From: Ruminococcus sp.
GTDB lineage: Bacteria; Bacillota; Clostridia; Oscillospirales; Acutalibacteraceae
NCBI GenBank assembly: GCA_022510985.1
Contig: JAFLSL010000093.1
Location: forward strand, 1 to 5,258
Length of the DNA: 5,258 bases
Reading direction: 5' to 3'
Shown here: piece after piece, positions 1 through 5,258 of the stretch
Layout of the letters: each line of letters starts with the position of its first letter
Numbering within the stretch: the first letter of the stretch is position 1
Program-made: the position numbers and the translations under genes
Notes under the pieces: generated by a model
Told to the model about the DNA's origin: nothing
Database searches by the model: none
Seen by the model: the letters and a program-made list of their open reading frames with translations, nothing else

Positions 1-292
1 CCCATTTTCCGGGTAAGCTTAAACAGCCTTCTAAGCCGACCTGTTTTCCCGAAGTTTCAATAATCTCGGGGTTTACAAGCTCAATAACTCCGTCCTCGGG
101 GTCAATTTCAATAACGACTACTCGTCTGAGCACGCCGACCTGCGGAGCGGCTAATCCTACACCACCCGAGTTATGAAGGGTCTCTATCATATCATCTATC
201 AATGTTGCCAGGCGGTCATCGAATTTGACAACTTCCCTGCAATTTTTAGTAAGTATATCGTCACCCTCGGTGACAATTTCTCTGATTGCCAT
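1..292 (-). CDS. def: Peptide deformylase, N-terminal part (runs off left edge)
   Basis: Peptide deformylase is a metal-dependent cytosolic enzyme that removes the formyl group from the N-terminal formylmethionine of new proteins at the ribosome. The first 97 residues are present; the family is usually about 150-190 aa, so roughly the C-terminal 40% lies beyond the edge. Motif 1 is intact as GVGLAAPQ (residues 44-51), and motif 2 is present as EGCLS (88-92), where Cys90 should be a metal ligand. The third motif, HExxH, which supplies the other two ligands and the catalytic Glu, would be outside the window. The ATG at 290-292 is supported by a strong ribosome binding site, GGAGG, 5 nt upstream. 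The gene starts 25 nt after the priA stop with no hairpin between them, so it is probably cotranscribed with priA, as in Bacillus subtilis. By family gene order, fmt is expected next. Confidence 0.96.
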   Translation of the reverse strand, partial: MAIREIVTEGDDILTKNCREVVKFDDRLATLIDDMIETLHNSGGVGLAAPQVGVLRRVVVIEIDPEDGVIELVNPEIIETSGKQVGLEGCLSLPGKW

Positions 293-296
293 ATTT

Positions 297-303
297 ACCT
301 CCC
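297..303 (-). promoter_or_regulatory. Ribosome binding site of def
   Basis: On the minus strand this reads GGGAGGT, close to the ideal Shine-Dalgarno sequence, with the GGAGG core 5 nt before the def ATG. It fixes the def start and suggests that def can be translated independently of priA, although the two genes are only 25 nt apart. Confidence 0.8.
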
Positions 304-317
304 GATTTTTTATTGGT

Positions 318-2750
318 TTAAAACGATAACGCGTTCATATCAACATACGCAGTTACGCTCTTATTTTCTTTTATAGAATTAAATTCCTGTATTGTGTCGG
401 ATAAAAGTCTTCTGAAACGTTTATCATTTCTGCATTTTATTATAATTTTATAGCGGTATTTATTGCTGACTTTTGCGACCTGAGCCGGAGAAGGTCCGAG
501 TATTCTAAGCGGCAAATCAGCAAAATCGGACTTCGCCCTATTTACAAAACGCGTCATAAAATCACGCGAGGCTTTTATTGCACAAGAGTGGCTGTCGCAG
601 ACAAAGCCTACCATACAAATATCTGCAAAAGGCGGATAAAGCATAGCTTTTCTTATTGTGATTTCGCTGTCGAAAAATCTTTCGTAATCCTGTGCCGCCG
701 CTAAGGAAATTACGTTATTTTCGGGGGTGAAGGTCTGGATAATTGCGACACCTTTTTTATCTCCCCTGCCGCTTCTTCCGACAACCTGAGTTAAAAGAGA
801 AAATGTTCTCTCAAAGCTACGGTAATCGTCGGAATAAAGCATTGAATCGGGATTAAGCACGCCGACTAAGGTGACCTTCGGAAAATCAAGCCCTTTTGCT
901 ACCATTTGGGTTCCGATTAAAATATCATAATCGCCGTTTGAGAATGCGTTAAGATAACGTTCGTGCGAAGATTTTCGCATTGTGGAGTCAGCGTCAAGCC
1001 GCAAAACTCTTGCCTCGGGCAAAAGCTCCGCTAACTGCTGTTCAATTTTTTGTGTACCGGCACCGCCGAAACGGAGCGATTTGTTGTGACAAGTCGGACA
1101 TTCGCTTAAATAATCCATAGAATATCCGCAGTAGTGGCACATCAATCTATGGTTTGAGCTGTGATAAGTAAGAGAAATTGAGCAATTCGGACAAGTAATA
1201 GTTTCCCTGCAATTAGAACACATCGCAAAGGTATTGTGTCCGCGTCTGTTTAAAAGCAGAATACTTTGGTTGCCGTTTTGAAGATTTTCTTCAAGATAGC
1301 TTAAAAGTTCTCTCGAAAAACCTGTTGAATTACCTTCGGCAACTTCTTCATTCATATCGACAATTTTAACCTCGGGAAGTATTGCTTTTCCAAAGCGTTT
1401 AGTAAGTTTATTTAAAGAATATCTACCCTCTACAGCATTATAATAGCTTTCGACATCGGGAGTTGCCGACGACAAAAGCAAAAGTGCGTTGTTTTGAGCG
1501 GCTCTGAATTTCGCAACCTCTCTTGCGTGATAACGCGGAGTTGATTCGGATTTATAGGTGTGCTCCTGCTCCTCGTCCATAATTATTATTCCGAGATTTT
1601 TAAACGGTGCAAAAACGGCACTGCGAGTTCCTATCGCAATTTTAGCTATTCCTCTGAGCACGCGTTTATATTCATCAAGCCTTTCTCCGAGCGACAGACC
1701 GCTGTGGAAAACGGTTACGTCTTCTCCGAATTTTGACTTGAAGATATTAATAAACTGCGGTGTTAAGGAAATTTCGGGAACCATAACGATTACGCCCTTT
1801 TCGTCTTCTACAACCTTTTCGATAAGCTTTAGAAAAACTGAGGTTTTTCCGGAGCCTGTTATACCGTAAAGAAGGCTGACGTGGGGATTATCATCGTTAT
1901 ATTCCGAGAGAAGTTTTTCATACGCCGAGTTTTGCTCGTCAGTTAAAATAACTTCTTTATTTTCTTTAACAGAATTATTAATAACATTTCTGAAAATCTC
2001 ATCCTCGTAATAAAAGGCAAGATTTTTCTTTACAAGATTATCGACAACAGATGTTGTAACTCCTGTATAGTAGCAGATCTCCTTGACAGAAGCTGAGCCT
2101 GCCGTCTGCAAAATCTCAAGAACCTTGTTCTGCTTGGGGCTTAGCTTAACTGAGGAAAAATCTGCGTCCTCGTTAAGAGCAACCATTTTCATTACAGCAT
2201 CGCCGACCCTGCGAAAAGCTTCGTCGGATTTTCTGAGAATTTCTTTCTCGACAAGGCTGTCGAAAATCTTAGCGTTCAAGCCGAGAGTTTCCGATAAAGC
2301 GTCACACTTTACGGGCTTTTTCTGAGCAAGAAGATAGTTATAGACCTGCAACTCGTCCAGAGCCAAAACTTCGGTATCTACTCCTTTTACGGCTGAATAG
2401 AGCGTTGTTATGTTATAGCTTATTCCCGCGGGCAACATCGTTTTTATTGCATCGTAATAGGTGCAAAAATACCGCTCACGCATAAAGCTTGCGAGCTTTA
2501 TCATTTCTTTAGTCAGCACAGGCTCGTTATCGAGTACGGAGATAACGGATTTAAGGTTATCCGATGTCTCGTTTTTTATACTCATAACCATAGCCTGACG
2601 CCTACGATTACCGTTGCCGAAGGGCACCAGAACACGCTTTCCCACTGCAATTTGGGGTAGTATTTCAGCGTTTATGGAATAGTCAAAAATTTTATCAAAC
2701 GAATAGGTCGTATTTTCTACCGCAACTGAGGCGATATAATCAGTCTTCAT
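318..2750 (-). CDS. priA: Primosomal protein N' (replication restart helicase PriA)
   Basis: PriA recognises stalled or collapsed replication forks and starts reloading of the replicative helicase; it is a superfamily 2 DNA helicase moving 3' to 5'. The length of 810 aa is close to B. subtilis PriA (about 805). The N-terminal fork-binding region (about 1-110) includes the family-typical VGKRVLVPFG (36-45). The helicase core has Walker A GITGSGKT (296-303), motif II DEEQ (392-395), motif III SSAT (427-430), motif V IGTQMVAKGLDFP (612-624) and motif VI QVVGRSGR (655-662). Between the helicase lobes lies a two-zinc-site insertion with eight cysteines in four CxxC pairs: C511/514, C520/523, C538/541 and C551/554. 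The C-terminal domain contains LGPSPAQVAK (751-760). Motif II ends in Gln where DEEH is usual. The ATG overlaps the end of rpoZ by 11 nt and has no well-spaced ribosome binding site; no other Met occurs before residue 54, so this start is retained and translational coupling to rpoZ is inferred. Confidence 0.98.
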   Translation of the reverse strand: MKTDYIASVAVENTTYSFDKIFDYSINAEILPQIAVGKRVLVPFGNGNRRRQAMVMSIKNETSDNLKSVISVLDNEPVLTKEMIKLASFMRERYFCTYYDAIKTMLPAGISYNITTLYSAVKGVDTEVLALDELQVYNYLLAQKKPVKCDALSETLGLNAKIFDSLVEKEILRKSDEAFRRVGDAVMKMVALNEDADFSSVKLSPKQNKVLEILQTAGSASVKEICYYTGVTTSVVDNLVKKNLAFYYEDEIFRNVINNSVKENKEVILTDEQNSAYEKLLSEYNDDNPHVSLLYGITGSGKTSVFLKLIEKVVEDEKGVIVMVPEISLTPQFINIFKSKFGEDVTVFHSGLSLGERLDEYKRVLRGIAKIAIGTRSAVFAPFKNLGIIIMDEEQEHTYKSESTPRYHAREVAKFRAAQNNALLLLSSATPDVESYYNAVEGRYSLNKLTKRFGKAILPEVKIVDMNEEVAEGNSTGFSRELLSYLEENLQNGNQSILLLNRRGHNTFAMCSNCRETITCPNCSISLTYHSSNHRLMCHYCGYSMDYLSECPTCHNKSLRFGGAGTQKIEQQLAELLPEARVLRLDADSTMRKSSHERYLNAFSNGDYDILIGTQMVAKGLDFPKVTLVGVLNPDSMLYSDDYRSFERTFSLLTQVVGRSGRGDKKGVAIIQTFTPENNVISLAAAQDYERFFDSEITIRKAMLYPPFADICMVGFVCDSHSCAIKASRDFMTRFVNRAKSDFADLPLRILGPSPAQVAKVSNKYRYKIIIKCRNDKRFRRLLSDTIQEFNSIKENKSVTAYVDMNALSF

Positions 2751-2943
2751 CTTCCGGCTGAATAATATTTATTTTATGGTCTTTAATCTCGTCGATTGCG
2801 AGGAGAACAGCCTTTTCATCAGTAATAATTTCCTGATCCTCAAAATCCTGAGTAATCTGGCGAGCTCTTTTAGCTACTCCGATTACAAGAGCGTATTTGC
2901 TGGCCTTTCCCTCAAATAATTCATCAACATTTACTTTTTTCAT
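2740..2943 (-). CDS. rpoZ: DNA-directed RNA polymerase omega subunit
   Basis: Omega is the small RNA polymerase subunit that helps fold and hold beta' during assembly of the core enzyme. The protein has 67 aa, normal for Firmicutes omega. Residues 16-29 (KYALVIGVAKRARQ) are the diagnostic conserved block, equivalent to the YxLVxxAAKRARQ segment of the family, preceded by the N-terminal DELFEGKASKY. The C-terminus is acidic (PEDED). The start is supported by AAGGAG at 2952-2957, 8 nt before the ATG. It follows gmk by 39 nt of AT-rich sequence without a hairpin, and its last 11 nt are shared with the start of priA. In B. subtilis coaBC lies between rpoZ and priA; it is absent here. Confidence 0.96.
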   Translation of the reverse strand: MKKVNVDELFEGKASKYALVIGVAKRARQITQDFEDQEIITDEKAVLLAIDEIKDHKINIIQPEDED

Positions 2944-2951
2944 CTTAATTA

Positions 2952-2957
2952 CTCCTT
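2952..2957 (-). promoter_or_regulatory. Ribosome binding site of rpoZ
   Basis: AAGGAG on the minus strand, 8 nt before the rpoZ ATG. It lies in the 39-nt gmk-rpoZ gap (2944-2982), which otherwise is AT-rich with no hairpin and no convincing promoter. Confidence 0.75.
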
Positions 2958-2982
2958 TTATATTTTAAAATTAATAACAATT

Positions 2983-3543
2983 TTACTCGGATTCTTTTTT
3001 TAGAATTCCGATTATTTCCTGTGTAGCACGATCAACTTCGTCGTTGAGCACGGAATACTTATAGTATTTTTCATACGTTAATTCCTCAAGTGCTCTGTAC
3101 ATACGCTTTTTAATAGTTTCTTCGTCCTCGGTGCCTCTGCCTCTTAAACGGCGTTCAAGCTCCTCAACTGACGGAGGAGTTATAAAAATACTTACGCAGT
3201 CCGGACGTTTTTTCATAACCTGCATTCCGCCCTGAACCTCGATTTCAAGAAAGACGTTGTAGCCCTTTTCCAAAAGCTCGTCAACAGCCTTTTCGGGTGT
3301 TCCGTACATATTATCGCAGAATGTGGCGTATTCAAGAAATCCATCTTCTTCTATAATTTTATTAAATTTATCCTTAGATACAAAATAATAGTGGACTCCG
3401 TCTATTTCTCCGGGTCGCGGTACTCTTGTGGTACAGGATACGGAAAGCTTTATGCTCTCATCATTTTTTAAAAGCTCTTTCATTATTGTACCCTTGCCCA
3501 CTCCCGAGCAACCGGTATATATAACAAGTTTACCTTTTTTCAT
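2983..3543 (-). CDS. gmk: Guanylate kinase
   Basis: Guanylate kinase converts GMP (or dGMP) and ATP to GDP and ADP in the cytosol. It feeds GTP pools and affects (p)ppGpp physiology, since it is a known ppGpp target in Firmicutes. The protein has 186 aa, slightly shorter than the usual 200-210. The P-loop is GCSGVGKGT (11-19), where most family members have GPSG. The GMP-binding region follows: SVSCTTRVPRPGE (34-46), E71 and YGTP (80-83). LEIEVQGG (99-106) matches the core strand after the GMP-binding region. The lid is RRLRGRGTEDEE (131-142), and the C-terminal NDEVDRA is typical. An in-frame GTG lies five codons upstream (3556-3558), but it is within the last remA codons and overlaps the GAGGA sequence that serves as the ribosome binding site of the ATG at 3541-3543, so the ATG is chosen. 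It begins 1 nt after the remA stop, which implies coupling. Confidence 0.97.
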   Translation of the reverse strand: MKKGKLVIYTGCSGVGKGTIMKELLKNDESIKLSVSCTTRVPRPGEIDGVHYYFVSKDKFNKIIEEDGFLEYATFCDNMYGTPEKAVDELLEKGYNVFLEIEVQGGMQVMKKRPDCVSIFITPPSVEELERRLRGRGTEDEETIKKRMYRALEELTYEKYYKYSVLNDEVDRATQEIIGILKKESE

Positions 3544-3544
3544 A

Positions 3545-3781
3545 TCAGTCTTCCTCACTACGATTTCCTATTGCCTCGGGCGATAATGCCGAAAGGACAA
3601 CGTGGTCGCTGTCGGTTACGATTACCGCCTTACATTTTCTTCCGCAGGTTGCATCAACAGCCAAACCCTTCGCCTTAGCTTCCTGAACAATTCGTTTTAC
3701 GGGAGCTGAATCAGGAGAAACTACAGCGACAATTTTTGAGGAAGAAACCATATTTCCGTAGCCTACATTTATAAGTTTCAT
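3545..3781 (-). CDS. remA: RemA/YlzA family DNA-binding regulator (DUF370)
   Basis: RemA was described in B. subtilis as a DNA-binding activator of biofilm matrix operons and osmoprotection genes. It forms ring-shaped oligomers that bind repeated DNA sites. In Clostridia without those target operons its role is not well defined. The 78-aa protein aligns end to end with the family: [20 protein letters not shown] (4-23), SAPVKRIV (25-32), [20 protein letters not shown] (42-61) and LSALSPE (63-69). The basic segment is RKCK (48-51), where B. subtilis as I recall it has RRTR, and Lys16 replaces the Arg near residue 18. Basic character is therefore kept, but with two cysteines (C46, C50) around it. 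The ATG is preceded by AAGGTGAG, ending 3 nt upstream. It lies 9 nt after yicC and 1 nt before gmk, the conserved Firmicutes position. The family assignment is firm; the regulatory targets here are unknown. Confidence 0.95.
   Translation of the reverse strand: MKLINVGYGNMVSSSKIVAVVSPDSAPVKRIVQEAKAKGLAVDATCGRKCKAVIVTDSDHVVLSALSPEAIGNRSEED
3552..3556 (-). promoter_or_regulatory. Ribosome binding site of gmk, inside the remA 3' end
   Basis: GAGGA on the minus strand, 8 nt before the gmk ATG. It is formed by the Glu-Glu codons of the acidic RemA tail. This decides for the ATG at 3543 over the upstream GTG at 3558, because the GTG overlaps this site. Confidence 0.7.
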
Positions 3782-3790
3782 ACTCTCACC

Positions 3791-4669
3791 TTATTCGATA
3801 TTCTGAATCTGTTCTCTGATTTTTTCGATTTCGTTCTTAATTTTAACTACCATTTGAGCAATAGTTGCATCCTTTACCTTTGAGCCTATTGTGTTAGCCT
3901 CACGGTTCATTTCCTGAATTAAGAAGTCGATGCTTCTGCCGACCGGCTTATCCTCGTTCAGGTAGATATTAAGCTGGTCATAGTGACTTCTGAGGCGTAC
4001 GGTTTCCTCATCAACAGCTACCTTATCGGCAAAAATTGCAACCTCGGTGATAACTCTCTGTTCATCATATTCTTTGGACTGTAAGAGTTCCTCAATTTTC
4101 TCTTTTAAGCGGGACTGATACTCGCTTACGGTTTCGGGTGAACGCTTTTCGATTTCGCCGACAGTATCAATAATAGTTTGTGCACGATTTAAAATGTCGG
4201 CTTTAAGCCTTTCGCCCTCACTTTTACGCATAGCCATAAAGTCCTCTAAGGCTTTATCAACGGCAACCTTGACGTCAGCCCATACAGTATCCTCGTTCTC
4301 GGGAGCCTTATGGACGGTTAAAACATCGGGATAACGTCCCACGTCTACAGTAGTTACGTTATTTAAAATTCCGTACTTTTCCTCAAGCTCCTTTAAAGCG
4401 TTCAGATAACCTTCGGCAAGATTATGGTTAACCTGAACCTCGGTCGGAGTATTTTCAGGCTCGGTAATTGAGACGAACATATCAACCTTGCCACGGGATA
4501 TTTTTGAGGTTATATAGCTTTTCAGCTTTTCTTCAAGAAAGCTGTAGCCTCTTGTTGTACGACAGGAAAATTCAAGATAACGGTGGTTTACGCTTTTTAT
4601 TTCAAGAGTAATACTGCGTCCGTTTACCTGATCTTCAAATCTTCCGAAGCCGGTCATTGAGTTTATCAT
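3791..4669 (-). CDS. yicC: YicC/YloC family endoribonuclease
   Basis: YicC/YloC proteins form a conserved family shown in recent work to have endoribonuclease activity (E. coli YicC, B. subtilis YloC), acting in the cytosol on RNA turnover. The 292-aa protein matches the usual 287-292 aa. The N-terminal domain opens with the signature MTGFGR (5-10) and EIKSVNHRYLE (23-33). The C-terminal DUF1732 domain contains AIFADKVAVDEETVRLRSH (211-229), RSIDFLIQEMNREANTIGSK (245-264) and ends in EKIREQIQNIE. An in-frame ATG exists 15 codons upstream at 4714, but that start would extend the protein beyond the conserved N-terminus and overlap the predicted -10 element. The ATG at 4667-4669 has AGGAAGG 5 nt upstream and gives the standard family N-terminus. 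This is the first gene of the minus-strand operon. The B. subtilis name for the equivalent gene is yloC. Confidence 0.95.
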   Translation of the reverse strand: MINSMTGFGRFEDQVNGRSITLEIKSVNHRYLEFSCRTTRGYSFLEEKLKSYITSKISRGKVDMFVSITEPENTPTEVQVNHNLAEGYLNALKELEEKYGILNNVTTVDVGRYPDVLTVHKAPENEDTVWADVKVAVDKALEDFMAMRKSEGERLKADILNRAQTIIDTVGEIEKRSPETVSEYQSRLKEKIEELLQSKEYDEQRVITEVAIFADKVAVDEETVRLRSHYDQLNIYLNEDKPVGRSIDFLIQEMNREANTIGSKVKDATIAQMVVKIKNEIEKIREQIQNIE

Positions 4670-4674
4670 AAAAT

Positions 4675-4681
4675 CCTTCCT
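4675..4681 (-). promoter_or_regulatory. Ribosome binding site of yicC
   Basis: AGGAAGG on the minus strand, 5 nt before the ATG at 4669. It supports the shorter, family-standard start rather than the upstream ATG at 4714. Confidence 0.75.
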
Positions 4682-4704
4682 TTCACGGATTTTTATCTCC
4701 ATAT

Positions 4705-4733
4705 ATTTTATCACTTATAATATATAAAGACAA
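4705..4733 (-). promoter_or_regulatory. Predicted sigma-A promoter of the yicC-remA-gmk-rpoZ-priA-def operon
   Basis: On the minus strand there is a -35-like TTGTCT (4733-4728), a 17-bp spacer, and a -10-like TAAAAT (4710-4705) directly preceded by TGA, an extended -10 feature. The start point would fall near 4698, giving a leader of about 28 nt that includes the yicC ribosome binding site. The spacer is very AT-rich, so other -10 choices (for example TATTAT or TTATAA slightly upstream, with TTACAA as -35) cannot be ruled out. No other convincing promoter was seen further down the operon. Confidence 0.6.
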
Positions 4734-4738
4734 TAGTT

Positions 4739-4761
4739 TTGTAACCTTTTTGTAACCTTTT
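4739..4761. repeat. Two-copy tandem repeat with 11-bp period, candidate operator
   Basis: TTGTAACCTTTT occurs twice on the plus strand (4739-4750 and 4750-4761) with an 11-bp period and one shared T. On the minus strand this gives GTTACA-N5-GTTACA, about 42-63 bp upstream of the predicted yicC start point and just before its -35. Direct hexamer repeats about one helical turn apart are the usual layout for OmpR/PhoB-type response regulators. A RemA site is another possibility, because RemA is encoded downstream and binds repeats. The repeat is directly visible; the operator role is inferred. Confidence 0.5.
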
Positions 4762-4779
4762 AGACAGTGATATAAAAAC

Positions 4780-4808
4780 TTGATTTTCTCAGGTTAATCG
4801 TATATAAT
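4780..4808 (+). promoter_or_regulatory. Predicted sigma-A promoter of yebC
   Basis: The -35 is TTGATT (4780-4785), the spacer is 17 bp, and the -10 is a perfect TATAAT (4803-4808). The start point would be near 4815, giving a leader of about 39 nt before the yebC ATG. This is the best promoter match in the window. The two predicted promoters are divergent, with the -35 elements about 46 bp apart, so one regulator bound between them could affect both. Confidence 0.72.
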
Positions 4809-4809
4809 G

Positions 4810-4823
4810 TTAAAAGGTTTTAA
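4810..4823. repeat. Small palindrome at the predicted yebC transcription start
   Basis: TTAAAA-GG-TTTTAA is an inverted repeat with 6-bp arms around GG, starting 2 bp after the yebC -10. It covers the predicted start point, a position where a bound repressor would block initiation. It is AT-rich and short, so chance is a real possibility. Confidence 0.35.
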
Positions 4824-4842
4824 ATAAGAATTTAAATAAGAA
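4819..4842 (+). repeat. Perfect 12-bp tandem duplication in the yebC leader
   Basis: TTTAAATAAGAA occurs twice back to back (4819-4830 and 4831-4842), within the predicted untranslated leader. The second copy runs into the ribosome binding site, AAGGA at 4841-4845, 8 nt before the yebC ATG. The leader is A-rich and probably unstructured, which favours ribosome access. It may be a recent slippage duplication. Confidence 0.7.
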
Positions 4843-4853
4843 GGAATGGTTTT

Positions 4854-5258
4854 ATGTCAGGACATAATAAATGGAGTACAATTAAACAGAAAAAAGGTAA
4901 AAATGACGCTGCAAGAGCTAAGATTTTTACTAAAATCGGACGTGAGCTTATTGTTGCTGTTAAAGAGGGCGGCAGTGCTGATCCTTCTGTAAACTCTAAG
5001 CTTAGAGATATTATAGCAAAAGCAAAGGCTAACAACGTGCCTAACGACAATATAGACCGTATAATCAAAAAGGCTGCAGGCGACAGCGACTCAGCTAACT
5101 ACGAGGCTGTCACATACGAAGGATACGGACCGAATGGTATTGCGGTAATTGTTGAGGCACTTACAGATAACAGAAACAGAACCGCGGGAGAAGTCAGACA
5201 TTACTTTGATAAATTCGGCGGTAATATGGGCACCAGCGGTTGCGTTTCGTTTATGTTC
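4854..5258 (+). CDS. yebC: YebC/TACO1 family protein, N-terminal part (runs off right edge)
   Basis: This family was long annotated as a transcriptional regulator (YebC/PmpR). Its members are related to mitochondrial TACO1, and recent work assigns some bacterial ones a role in translating proline-rich stretches at the ribosome. Which role applies here cannot be read from sequence. The first 135 residues of about 240 are present. Diagnostic blocks are [15 protein letters not shown] (1-15), [18 protein letters not shown] (24-41), [17 protein letters not shown] (60-76), [20 protein letters not shown] (89-108) and [14 protein letters not shown] (122-135). The start follows AAGGA with 8-nt spacing and gives the normal family N-terminus. 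An ATG at 4846 is out of frame and is not used. The gene is divergent from the yicC operon and has its own promoter. Confidence 0.96.
   Translation, partial: MSGHNKWSTIKQKKGKNDAARAKIFTKIGRELIVAVKEGGSADPSVNSKLRDIIAKAKANNVPNDNIDRIIKKAAGDSDSANYEAVTYEGYGPNGIAVIVEALTDNRNRTAGEVRHYFDKFGGNMGTSGCVSFMF

Noticed and set aside
173..376. Plus-strand open frame of 67 codons across the def-priA junction
   Set aside because: Antisense to the start of def and the end of priA; no family resemblance and no promoter seen.
1558..1869. Plus-strand open frame of 103 codons inside priA
   Set aside because: It lies wholly antisense to the PriA helicase core; its serine- and isoleucine-rich translation resembles no family and is what the reverse frame of this gene would give.
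2083..2325. Plus-strand open frame of 80 codons inside priA
   Set aside because: Antisense shadow of priA, with no ribosome binding site and no recognisable domain.
2944..2982. AT-rich gmk-rpoZ gap as a promoter or terminator
   Set aside because: No stem-loop and no paired -35/-10 with acceptable spacing; only the rpoZ ribosome binding site can be supported.
3541..3558. GTG start extending Gmk by five residues
   Set aside because: The GTG overlaps the GAGGA ribosome binding site that serves the ATG at 3543, and the shorter form matches the usual Gmk N-terminus.
4669..4714. Upstream ATG extending YicC by 15 residues
   Set aside because: It would begin upstream of the predicted -10 and add residues absent from the family; the ATG at 4669 has a good ribosome binding site and yields the standard MTGFGR N-terminus.
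4832..5068. Minus-strand hydrophobic open frame of 78 codons inside yebC
   Set aside because: It looks like a small membrane protein, but it is the reverse complement of a strongly conserved yebC coding region and lacks a ribosome binding site; its hydrophobicity follows from the codons on the other strand.
1..5258. A previously undescribed multi-gene system, mobile element, CRISPR array or RNA gene
   Set aside because: Every gene belongs to a well-known housekeeping family in a well-known order; I saw no transposase, spaced repeats, tRNA/rRNA-like sequence or compositional break.

Overview
The window is an ordinary, conserved chromosomal housekeeping segment from a low-to-moderate GC Gram-positive bacterium. 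It is most likely a member of the Clostridia, possibly a Ruminococcaceae/Oscillospiraceae-type gut anaerobe. The evidence is the Firmicutes gene order yicC(yloC)-remA(ylzA)-gmk-rpoZ-priA-def, the presence of remA, the strong AGGAGG-like ribosome binding sites, and Clostridia-like protein sequences. Taxonomy below class level is inference.

Layout. Positions 1-4669 hold six minus-strand genes that look like one operon, read from right to left. They are yicC/yloC (endoribonuclease family, 292 aa), remA (DNA-binding regulator, 78 aa), gmk (guanylate kinase, 186 aa), rpoZ (RNA polymerase omega, 67 aa), priA (replication restart helicase, 810 aa), and the first 97 codons of def (peptide deformylase), which runs off the left edge. 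Spacing is tight: 9 nt, 1 nt, 39 nt, an 11-nt overlap, and 25 nt. No terminator-like hairpin separates any of the genes. On the right edge, yebC (YebC/TACO1 family) begins on the plus strand and is cut by the window end after 135 codons.

Between yicC and yebC lies a 184-bp divergent intergenic region (4670-4853). It is the only substantial non-coding stretch, and it carries the regulatory signals. Each direction has a plausible sigma-A promoter with a 17-bp spacer. A tandem repeat with an 11-bp period lies between the two promoters, a small palindrome lies at the predicted yebC start point, and a perfect 12-bp tandem duplication lies in the yebC leader.

How the genes work together: the operon joins RNA turnover (YicC), transcription (omega, RemA), guanine nucleotide supply (Gmk), replication restart (PriA) and protein maturation (Def). 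This grouping is well known in Firmicutes and is linked to growth rather than to one pathway. I found no evidence of a mobile element, CRISPR array, defence system, RNA gene or previously undescribed system. The most interesting signals are the repeats in the divergent regulatory region and a few family-atypical residues in RemA, Gmk and PriA.
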